From the NCBI GenBank assembly GCA_032622095.1, contig CP136064.1:50228073-50292072 (forward strand): a stretch of DNA of 64,000 bases, in the 5' to 3' direction. This document shows positions 11,101 to 23,100 of the stretch, piece after piece (position 1 is the first letter of the stretch; every line of letters starts with the position of its first letter). The stretch is from Siphonodentalium dalli. Its lineage: Eukaryota > Mollusca > Scaphopoda > Gadilida > Siphonodentaliidae. The translations under genes were made by a program, and so were the position numbers. Below the pieces are notes generated by a model, which was not told the origin of the DNA, made no database searches, and saw nothing but the letters and a program-made list of their open reading frames with translations.

Positions 11101-14100
11101 ATTCAGGGGATAAGAATAAGTTGAGAAATACTTGAAATACCGTCATATGTACTATATAATCTCTGAAAAACCTTAGCAAAGTGACCAATTTATTAGCTGT
11201 TTCCAACTGTCCACACAAATGTTCTATAAGTTTACCATATCAGGATAACCCTAATGAACCCATATTCAATGATTTGAAAGAAGGGGGACACTTTTATTCT
11301 TACTGATAATGCAATTTCTAAAGCCTATGTAGTCCATTTATAAGTATTTCATATACAGGGTTTCTGCAGGAGGGGCAGCAGGTTCCTTTTCGGGCCCATT
11401 ACCCTCTAGACCAAATTTGCACTCCAGCATATTCCCATGTGCCTGATCAACAGATTAAAGTCTACGTCACATGTGTATCTTCCACATAATAAAACCAATA
11501 GGGATTGATAAACGAAGACAATATAATTTGTTTGCTAAATAAATGCTGACCATTAGTGAACCATTTAGGGGAAAATAATTCTTATTTCCTTGTTCTGAAA
11601 GATACTGAAGTGGACATTGCGAAAATCCGCATGGTTGATTCTGCCTGATTTACTGATACCAGATCATATGTGATCTGCCATATCAAATCCAGTCGTAAGT
11701 CGGGATTTTTTTTATACCCTGTGTCAATGCATTCTCTTATATATGCGAGTCGACCATAGGTCGCCTCGCATATATAAGAGAATGCATTGGCCTAAAAAAA
11801 AATTCTTGTATTCTTTAACAATTTTAGAATTTCACCCATACAGAGCCCCAGACAAACATGAGCAGACGACACTCTTCTATGTGCTTCTATATATGTGTGG
11901 GGCTCCCTGCAGGGTGATGGGTGTTTTTTTATTTTATGTCCTAAAAATTGTAAGAAACATTTATTTAAAAAACATGATAAAAAATTGTTAGGCGAATGCA
12001 TTCTCTTATATATGCGAGGCGATCTATGGTCGACTCGCATATATAAGAGAATGCATTGGCACAGGGTAAAAAAAAAATCCTGACTTCCGACTGGATTTGA
12101 TATGGCGGGTCACATATTTGCAGTTGGTTCATTGGTTCATGGATTTTTGAGACCCCCCCCCCCATAGGATACAGGGCTCCTATACCCTAACCCCTAGTGG
12201 AAACCCTGTATATAAACATTTATTGACCTATTTTCATCGCTGGAATGGGATTAAGGCCCTTTTTACACTAAAGCATCATTGATGAGTAGTTATCCTGTAG
12301 GAAATGTTCAGATAATAAGTTCAACAAACAACCATAGGTACAGTAATGCTCTAATTAATCGACCTCTTAACCAAAGGAGAATTATGGGTAACTTTTCAGG
12401 ATTTAGTTGGAAATATGGCTTGTTGCCATTCATCAGAAAGCTCTCGGCGAGAGCTTTCCGATGAATGGCAACAAGCCATATTTCCAACTAAATCCTGAAA
12501 AGTTACCCATAATTCTCCTTTGGTTAAGAGGTCGATTAATTAGAGCATTACTGTAGGTTGTATGTTAAACTTATTATTGAAACATTTCCCTCAATAAATA
12601 GGGCTCATTCTGCCCTATTATTTATCTGTCGTCTGTTTTTATCACATTAACATCCCTCCAAAAGAATAATAGACCATTCCAATATACAGTTTTTAACCAA
12701 AAGGGAGAATTTATTTAGTATAGAAAAGGTTAAGGCAAACATTTACTAGGTTTAATTTGAGTGCTGAACATTATCTGCCGCTCAGAGTTGCATGTTATTG
12801 TAAGTTCACCCAAAGTGATTATAACAGATTTGGATTAGACGGAAGAAGTGTTTTAGGTTTAGTAGTCTGTGGCTCTCACCTTCACAGATATCACAGTAGG
12901 GTCGCATATGTTTCCTGTCACCATGGTTTTGAGATGGTGGCGGACTATCCGTCATGGCCTGAGCCGGGCAGTCCTCTGTTTCGTGGAGATCAAACACGTC
13001 GCAGATATCACAGAACAGTCTGGGAGCTACAGCAGCTTTCTTTGTAGGACTGAAATTAGATATAAATTAAAAAAAAAACTTTCATGGGGTTCATGATGGG
13101 AGCTGCACTGGTGCAGCATTAAAGACCCTGTTCCAGCGCATTCTCTTTTATATGCAAGTCTCCCATAGGGAGCCTCACATATATAAGAGAATGCACTGGC
13201 TTACAAGTTCAAGGTAAACATTGTTAGGCCAATGTATTCTCTTATATATGCGAGGATCCCTATTGGAGACTCGCATATATAAGAGAATGCACTGGCTTAC
13301 AAGTTCAAGGTAAACATTGTTAGGCCAATGTATTCTCTTCATCTGTACATATTCTGTACATAACTTGAGCATGCAAGCATTTGACCTACTCTGATACAGG
13401 CGGCAATAGTGTAATGTTTTTTGATGATAAATAATAAAGTCAGGCAATAAGTGATCGGATGTTTGTCATATTACGGGATCTCAATATCAATGTATACTTG
13501 CCAAATTATAATGTGTTGCTCCAAGAATTTATTAATTAATGAAAATAAATTATATGGCAATCAGTTTGCCTGGAATACATGGAATAAGCTAAAAGATTGA
13601 TCAAAGTAATATAAAGAGTGAGAATATGTGAATTAACCATTCTCACCTGATGTCCATATTATCGGCTGTGCCATTCACCACTCCCATTTCCATAGCTTCT
13701 AGTCGTGCCTTTAGTTCATCATTCTTCTTTTGGGTTTCTACTATCACAGAATTTAAGAATTCCACCTATGAATAGTAAAAGGAAACATGAGATCTAAATG
13801 TATTTATCTGTTGAAAAATTGTATTATTCATGAAATATTTAGCTTTTTCCTGACAAGCACCTAAAATAGTTATGTGCCAATATTATACTATAAATGATAT
13901 AATACAAAATGACAAGCATGCACACAAAGGACATAGCTACATGCCACCGAAGTTCTTTTTGAAATCCATTTTTACTAATTTTTCTTACATTGATATTAGA
14001 ATTTAAAATAAATGCTGTCAGTTAAGTTTCGATTATTAAGCTTGATATACAAAGCTCATATTGAAGTAGAAACTCTTTACACATGCTTTGGCACTAACAA

Positions 14101-17100
14101 AGTGTCATCATAAGAATAATTCGTTAGTTTCACGTTTTATCTCAATGCATAATCTGTCAACAAAACATATAGGAAACACTATATATTCCATCTAAATGAA
14201 TCTAAATCTAATTTGAAGGTATAGATGATCCACTTTAGTGCTGAAAAGGTTGACCTATTTTTATAGCCGGTTAACCGCGACGTGTAACCGGATCATAACC
14301 GGTTATCCGCTATTTTCAACCTATGACTTTATACTGATTATTTATACTATAATTTGTACCAATATATCAGCATAATTTGATTTATTAACTGTATGGCAAA
14401 CTCGCGTAATGTTTTCACAGACAGAGCTTGTATTAAACGAATGTAAATCACCAAACACGAACGTCACAAAGCCACATGTTGACAACTTGGCAGATGACAC
14501 AGTGAACTAAAACTCGCAGTGTTTATAAATAGACGTGTCATGCTTGACCTGTTTGTACTGCAGTTGCGACTGCTACCTGACTTGTTATCGTTCTCGTTTT
14601 GGGAAGAATATTGTGTGACCTATATATACATATGTTCGTACATGAAAATATCGACAGTTTTTTTGCCATTATAGCGATTTCAGGACTGGCCGATTATTAA
14701 GTCATGTGACTCAGGTATTCTAACCGCTGGGTGTTCTTTGGCGATTTGAGATGGATAGGATGACTGACAACCGATAAACACAATTATGAAGTTTGTGAAC
14801 TTTATGTTGTTAACAAATGAAAATTTAAAATACAGCTGAAAACCTGCTGAAAACAGTGTTTTCTGTTAGAAGACAATCAAATGCTGAGAATTAGTCATTA
14901 GGGTGCAAATAAGTCCGACTGCAGGGGAACACCATTTTTATTCGAGTTCATTTGAACTTCATCGACTGAGATTACTCAAACTCAGTAATGTTAGAAGTAT
15001 AGACCGAGCGTATGTAAATAGGGTTGGTTCACAGAGTTTGCATTCTGCCAATTTCTCTTGAAATGTGCCCAGACATCTGATTTACTCATTTCTTGGGTAT
15101 CCATGATACTATCTACAAGTAGTCAGTCGGAGAGTAGATGTCAAATGACCACGCTGTATACTGCAGTGAAAACGATTGTATTGATCTTTGCCGATGACCC
15201 AGTGGCGTCAGTGCACATGTTTTACCGTACATCGGAACATCAAAGATGACGTCATGCATCTTTGATGTTTAGCTTAGACTATGTAATCTGCCATTCATGG
15301 AAGACTTGATCTGGCACCAGATTTTGACTTTTAATACGCGTAATTTCGAATGTATACCCCTCTGAGTGATAACGTTTGTAGCAAAATTGATAAAGTACCC
15401 GTGTTTAAAAGCTACTGTTATCAGTCTATGCCGATTAAGGACCTGAATACGTTAGTTTTTATCAGTGGCATTGCATGTGTGTATTACATAGCGGTTAACT
15501 GGTTGATCGTAGTTCAACCGGTTGCCGATGGTAGCCGGTTGTCAACCGGATATCCGGATATCCGTTTCAGCGCTAATCAACTTGATGCCGTACCTGCTCG
15601 AAAGCCATATCCTTGTCTTCAGCTAACTTCTTCATAACAGGATCTGTAAGGATTTGTGATAGAACTGGATTACCTGATATTCAATCAAACACCATATACA
15701 GGGATGTGGCTAGGAGGTCCCTTTTGGGGAGGTGTCCACCTTGAAGTTTCTAACTACACCCCACACCCTTTTGAACCCGATCCAGGTTCGCAGAAATCCA
15801 TTTGCACCAATCCATTGGAACATTCCAATTGGCACTTCAAGAGCTTTCCAACTATTTGGAAATTTCCAACCTGACACCCCCCAAGGTTAAAAAATTTCCA
15901 ACTGATGGCCATTTCAGATCAAAATTTCAACCAAAAGTAGAAAAATAGGCTGTTTGTCTAAAAACAACAAATTCCCCTCTAATTACTGGTTGGAAAGTCA
16001 AACAATGAAAACAATTTCAAGCTATATGTGGTGTAAAATGGCAGCAAATGTTGAGTAAGGCATAAAATTTCAAACTGTTAAAAATTTACCCCCCCCCCCC
16101 CCCCCCCCCCGACCCTGACAATATCCACATTTCAGAAATCTCAGTTGGAAGCCTCACATATATAAGAGAATGCACTGGCTTACAAGGTCAAGCCAAATAT
16201 TATTATGCCAATGTATTCCCTTATATATGCGAAGTGTATGTATAAGAGAATGCATTGGCACAGGGTTTTCAGTTATGGAAGGGTTATGGTCCTCTGATAC
16301 TTAATCATGATCAATTCTGACAATTAACACTCCTGAATGTTTCAGTGAGACAAATAGAAACTTGACCCTCAAAATTAGTTTCATAAAATGTTCTGTTGTT
16401 GTAAGTGTTACTTGAGAAGAGAGAGCACATCACCAACTCTATTGAACATTAGATTTTAGTCTAACAACGAACCTATATTATTATTGGTTAAAACATTGGC
16501 ATTTTTTTCCGATTCTGTTAAATTCTTCTCCAATGTTTTAACCTTCTCTGTTAACTTGTTATGTTCTGCCTTCAGTTTTTCTGCCTCCCCTTGAGAGTTG
16601 ACTAAGTTCTTCAGCTGATTCTCTAGGTTTGAGATCTGTGAAGAAGATGTCATCAAAATGAATAAAATATAATAATTTATATACTTTTATTTCTATCTGA
16701 TAGCAAATCTACGAGGTCCTTAGGCTGTAATCACTACATCAACACAATGTTTTCTTTAAAATGACCGCAGTGGGTAAATAAGCAAAAAATATAAAAGTCT
16801 GCAAAAACAACACAACTAAGAACATCGAGAAATAGATAAACTTTGTTCTTATATTCATTATTGACAGTTCTCCAATAACAAAATTTTGTGTGTTGAAATC
16901 ATTGTTATGTAAACAAGACAGTCAATGACTGTGGGGTCGCTCACCAGACTGCAAAGACTGATAAGACTGGGACTCTGGAGACCAAAACAGTCAGCACTTT
17001 TCATAATCACTTTAAAAGAAGTAGATTTAAACAGGATATGTGGCTAGAGAGACTTCAAGTATGTAGCTTGGTGAAAATCCACCTTGAAATTGCCAACTGT

Positions 17101-20100
17101 ACACTACTGATCACCCCCCTCCTCCAGCTCAACAAGTCCCCTCCCGACCGGGCTCCAGACTCCCAAGTCTTAGGTTGGAATTTCACAACCGACACCTCAA
17201 ACTTTCTCAATTGTTGGAAATTTCCAATCTCACAAGCGCCTTTTTCTAAAACCGTTTAAACATGTTTGAAGCCCAATTATCCATGGACCCAAAACACAAT
17301 CATGTATGTCAGACCAATCAGTCAGGTGGTTCCAAGGTAGATGTTTTAATGAATTTGGTATTTCGATGATTTTATTGGACACAAAAGTGTTAACTCCCCA
17401 TAGCCTGCCATTTCTTGACAGGTTGACCTCATTTTAACAAATCTGAATCTCAGTCACTAAAGGATCCTCCTGATACCTCCATACTATATGTATTAAAGCT
17501 AAATAGTCCAAACTCTCTTGAGAAGACATTTTAAGAATTACTATAGAGACATATAGTTATGTCCCTGGTCCCACGGTGGGACCAGGGACATAACTATATG
17601 TCTCTATAGTAATTCTCCCACCCTATTTAACCTGGTGACCCCATCTGAATAAATTTGAATCCCAGACACCAAAGAACCCTTCATACATATCATAAATATC
17701 AGTAAAATAGACCTGATGGTCCTTGTGAAGGAAGCATATTAAGAGGGAAACTGTCCTTCGCTTGGCCCCTATTTGACCAGGTGACCCCATTAAAAAAAAT
17801 CTGCATTGCAGTCAAGGAAGAACATTCCATTCTATATGAGCCAACTAGTTCTTGCAAACATATTTTAAGAATTACTATGTAGTGAAATAGTTAAGTCTCT
17901 TGCTCTGGCCTTATTTGACTTTGTGATCCCATTTTCACAAAGGATAAGAATTAACTTCCCCAGTTGAAGTTGGTGATATTCACCCATTGGGCACCTCATT
18001 TATGAATTTTATCTTCTGCAAATTAGGGGATATAGAAACTTCCTAGAAGGGAAATTTAACTAACAACAATGTAAATTTGATACTATAGATACTTCCCAGA
18101 AGATGAGGCCTAAGCAGAATGAGGTCTCCAGAGGGTGAATTTGGTGATGCTAGCCTGCTGTGCGGGATAGCATCACAAAAAGCGTATCTGTTTCTACATT
18201 GTGCATGCCTGGCCTCAAGCAACACAATGTATTCTACAATCAAGCCTTGAAATAGTGTGATAGTGTGTCTGTCATTTGCAGAATGAGGTCCCCAGAGGGT
18301 GAATTTAGTGACGCTAAATTCACCCTCTGGGGACCTCATTCTGATAAGGCCCTCAACTGCTATGGAAGATCTAGAATAAAATTGAATTTCCCCAGTTGAA
18401 GTTGGTGATGTTCACCCATTGGGCCCCTCAATTATGAATTTTATCTTCTGCAAATTAGGGGATATAGAAACTTCCTAGAAGGGAAATTTAACTAACAACA
18501 ATGTAAATTTGATACTATAGATACTTCCCAGAAGATGAGGCCTAAGCAGAATGAGGTCTCCAGATGGTGAATTTGGTGACGCTATCCTGCACAGCGGGCT
18601 TGTATCACTAAATTCACCCTCTGGGGACCTCATTCTGATAAGGCCCTCAACTGCTATGGAAGACCTAGAATAAGATTGAAGTTCCCCAGTTGAAGTTGGT
18701 GATGTTCACCCATTGGGCACCTCAATCATGAATTTTATCTTCTGCAAATTAGGGGATATATAAACTTCCTAGAAGGGAAATTTAACTAACAACAATGTAA
18801 ATTTGATACTATAGATACTTCACAGAAGATGAGGCCTAAGCAAAATGAGATCTTGAGACTCCAGATACTTCCCAGAAGATGAGGCCTAAGCAGAATAAGG
18901 TTCTCAGAGGGTGTATTTGGTTATGCTAGCCTGCTGTGTGGAGCAACCCCCTAAATTCACCCTCTGGGAACCTCATTCTACAAATGCCAGACACTCTTAA
19001 TTCAAACTTGGAGAAAATGAAATTAATCTGATTTTAATGACCACTGAGTGATAATGTAAACAACAAGGGTGCTTCATTGATAACACCATTAATCTCAGTT
19101 AAATTACAAATGACATGAATTACACTCTCTGGGGATGGAAAGCACTATGGCACAGCAGATGTTATCTACCCATCTGCCAGTTGTATAAACAGTGTCCATC
19201 AGAGCACATGGGTGGCTTGCTGTAGTAGAGAATACAAGGATTTAAAGTCATTTACTGAACATTTCTGTACATCTGTCTGTTCCTGATTTCTCCCAAACCC
19301 CTGATTTCAACCAAATATAGTGGAGTGACTAGATGTACCTCCCCTCCCATCCCAAAGATGTAATGTCATAGGTTCTTCAAAATTTTAATGAGTTTTTTTT
19401 AATTTTATTTAAAAATAAAATATTTTATTTAATAAATTTATTTTTATTTATTAAAAATAAAATATATATATATATATATTTATTTTTTTGGTTAAATTGA
19501 GCAATAAGTTAAATTGAAAAAAAAATTAAAAAATTCAGATTTATGTCCATAGCCCCACCCACATTTGACCCAGTGACCTCATTTGAACAAATCTGAACCA
19601 CAGTCACCCAAGGTACCCTCATACCAAATATGAACCCATTCGGCCCGACAACTTCAGAAAAGAAGTCGTTTTAAGAATTACTATGTGGAAAAATAGTTAT
19701 GGTCCTGACATCAAAACTATTTGACTTGGTGACCTCATTTGAACAAATCTGAATGAGAGTCACCTAGGGAACATCCACACCAAATATGAACCAATTCGGT
19801 ATGATGGTTTCAGAGGAGAAGATGTTTTTAAAAAAGTTGACGGACAGACAGACGGACAGACGGACGGACGGACGACGGACGAGGAGTGATGACTATAGCT
19901 CCACCGGAGACTTTGTCGCAGGTGAGCTAATAAAACTATTACAGTAATTTGTCAACAAACATCGCTAATCATGTAGTAGGTTAAAATATTTTTATCTGAA
20001 CATGATTTTCAGAATATCTTTCAATGCTGTGACCTTTTCCAACATTACCATCAAATTTGGAATTGATATTGCACTTCGTATCGATTTGTATGATGAAGTC

Positions 20101-23100
20101 GATTAAAATTTGTTTTAAATTCTGCAGCTGGATCTGGACGTAAAGTCCGCTATAGAAGAGTAAAACAACTGTACTTTGACGTAAACAAATATTATCCTTA
20201 CCAATTTCACTAGGACTAGGTAAGAGTACATTGCGTACAAAATAAAAAAACATGGTTGTTTGTTGAATTTATTATCAGAACATTTCCCTCCAATAAATAG
20301 GACTCCTTCGGTGCTTGTATTATCTGTCATCTGCTTGTTTTCCTGAAAACACCTTCAGATGAAAAATAGACCATTCCAATATATAATTTTATATAACTGG
20401 GTAGGTGTTTAATGTTGCACCAGCGCAGCTCCCATCATGAAAGGGTTAATGAAGGCCATAAGCAATCTCACCTGATCCTTATGTGTCTGCACCTCTGTTT
20501 GCTTGGTTTGAAGGCTACTTTCTGAGGTTCTCAGCTTCTGTTCCAGATTAGATTTAACTTCAGTAACAGAACCGACTTCTTTTCTGTGACTGCAAATAAA
20601 TTAACTACATCAGACACAGGGGACACCTATAGTGAGTATTGAAGAGTATACTACCTTTCTTCATCTTAATTTTCACTATTTGTCTAAGGCCACAACAATA
20701 TAAAAATAGCCTGGTTTACGAACATTTGGGTTGAAAAAAAGTAGATGCATGATGGAAAAAAAAAAAAAAATCATCACAGCCACAACAATGGACAAATAGT
20801 AGATTTGTCCATGAGTTTCACAAGATTTTTTAATACAATAAGTTTTACTCAAATTATAAAAATAAATTGAGGTATTTCTTCTTATAAAACTGTTTTAATA
20901 ATGGAAAAGAAGGTGAAAGCAAAAAACATAATTTGACATTAATTATTTTCTTCACTACTGTTTTGAGATGTAAGGATATGAGCTTATCGGTAATAGCCGA
21001 CATCAGATATTTTAATTCAATGTATCAACTGATGCCAATCTGATACCGATATTCATGGTGTTATGAGTGTGTACACAGCTATATAAATAAACGACCCCCC
21101 CCCCAAATACTGATGGCGGTATCCCCCACCTAGGTGTCCAAAGTTGGGGATGGGCATTTTCAAAATATTCTAAACAAAATTGAAATCAGTTAATATTTGT
21201 TTGAGATTGGTAAATAGTTATTTTAGTTTGGGCTTAAAATTTAAATTGCAACACCCAAAATTACAATCAAATGGTCGTAACTTGGGTCTAGTTTGCGAAC
21301 AGAAACTCCTCTTGTGAACTCACATACCAAAAATATTTCAAATCTGTTGATAACAAGAGATGGACTGTCGTCCGGTGCATACCCCCTCGTGGTATACCGC
21401 ATAGTGTGGGCACATCTATAACTTATGATGGCTATACTCAGACATATGGACCCAGAAATCAGCATTTTCATATAAACAAAGATGAATAACTATAGAACAA
21501 AAAACCAAAACAAACATTTGAATGTGCCATTAAATGTCCTCATAGTGGTGAACATCCATACAAAATTTCATTGAGATCCGATCATTACTGTTCAAGTTAT
21601 GAGCTGAACAGACATCGGATGGATCAAACAGCCAACATTTCCAGATAAACAAAGATGAATTACTCTAGAATGGAAAAGCAGAACAGAACAATGGAACCCC
21701 CTATTGAATGTCCTAATAGCAGTGAACATATATACCAAATTCCATTGAGATCCCAGCACAACTGTTGAAGTTACGACATGAACAGACACCAGACGGACCA
21801 AAAAGCCAACATTTCCAGATGAACAAAGATGAATAACTCTAGAATGGAAAAGCGGAACAAAACGATGGAACCCTCTTTTTAATGTCCTCATAGTAGTGAA
21901 CATCCATACCAAATCCCATTGAGATCCCAGTACAACTGTTGAAGTTACTACATGAACAGACACCAGAGAACCAAAAAGCCAACATTTCCAGATGAACAAA
22001 GATGTATAACTCTAGAATGGAAAATCCAAACAAAACGATGGAACCCTCTATTGAATGCCCTCATAGTAGTGAACATCCATAAAAAAATTTATTGAGATCC
22101 GAGCACTACTGTTCAGGTTATGACATGAACAGACACCAGATGGACCAAAAGACCAACATTTCAAGATAAACAAAGATGAATAACTCTAGAATGGAAAATC
22201 CGAACAAAACGATGGAACCCTCTATTTAATGTCCTCATAGTTGTGAACATCCACACCAAATTTGGTTGAGATCCCAGCACAACTGTTGAAGTTACGACAT
22301 GAACAGACACCAGACGGACCAAAAAGCCACTATTTCCAGATAAACAAAGATGAATAACTCTAGAATGGAAAATCCAAACAAAACGATGGAACCCTCTATT
22401 TAATGTCCTCATAATAGTGAACATCCATACCTAATTTCATTGAGATCCGAGCACTACTGTTCAAGTTATGACACGAACAGATATCGGACGGACGTACGGA
22501 CTCACGCACGGACAGGTGCAAAACAGTATACCCCCCTTTTTTTTTTAAAGGGGGTATAATTATTCAAAATAGATCGCGGACAACTTTTAGTGTGTGCTAA
22601 ATGCCAAAAAATGACAGTCAAATGGTGATAACTCTGGTGAAAATGTACGGCTGGGCCTAGCTTGCGAACTCGTTTCAGAAACTCCTCTTGTGAACTCATA
22701 TACCAAAAATATTTCAACTGATAATTGTTCAAAATAAACCCCTGACAACTTTTCCAGGGTGCTAAATGCAATCAAAGGACCATAACTGGTAAAAATGTAC
22801 AGCCAGGCCAAGTTTGCGAAATCGTTTCAGATACTCCTTTTGTGGACTCACAAAACAAAAACCTTTGAAATCCGTTGATAATTGTTCGAAATAATCCCAG
22901 GAAAACTTTTGTGAGTGCTAAACGCCAAAAAATGACAATCAAAGGGCCGTAACTCTGGTGAAAATGTCTGGCCAGACCTAGTTTGCAAACTCATTTCATA
23001 TATTACCCTTCTGAACTCATATTCCAAAATTCTTGAAATCCTTTGATAATTTTTCAAAATTACCCCGGACAACTTTTCAGGACAGACAGACAGATGGACG

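Larger units (their letters stand above)
8102..12879 (-). other. CLIP1 intron w16-w17 (4.8 kb)
   Basis: Contains B (8353, 8731), D (9708), J/E (11356-12208) and C+F (12251-12733). Stretches 9030-9700 and 10170-11350 are AT-rich with no recognised feature; the frames there are short and show no domain. Confidence 0.8.
13050..15593 (-). other. CLIP1 introns w15-w16 and w14-w15
   Basis: The first holds the truncated B copy starting 38 bases from the w16 acceptor. The second is mostly the hAT-like element; 13766-14227 is unassigned AT-rich sequence. Confidence 0.75.
17390..19935 (+). repeat. Tandem-cored element, family P2 (two blocks)
   Basis: Units at 17390-17950 and 19540-19935 share GACCTCATTTGAACAAATCT, CAGTCACC and AAGAATTACTATG. 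The second block ends in GACGGACAGACAGACGGAC and the hairpin AGCTCCACCGG..CAGGTGAGCT. The family G array lies between. Confidence 0.7.
16636..20471 (-). other. CLIP1 intron w12-w13 (3.8 kb)
   Basis: Filled by dispersed repeats I and K, P2 units, the perfect palindrome, the G array and the C/B chimera. 19020-19300 and 19936-20250 are unassigned. Confidence 0.75.

Noticed and set aside
12757-13096. Plus-strand ORFs over exon w16
   Set aside because: Antisense shadows of the zinc-knuckle exon.
21592-22424. Minus-strand ORFs with repeated FHSRVIHLCLSGN
   Set aside because: Open frames imposed by a tandem repeat (P3); no start, no domain, stops at unit variants.
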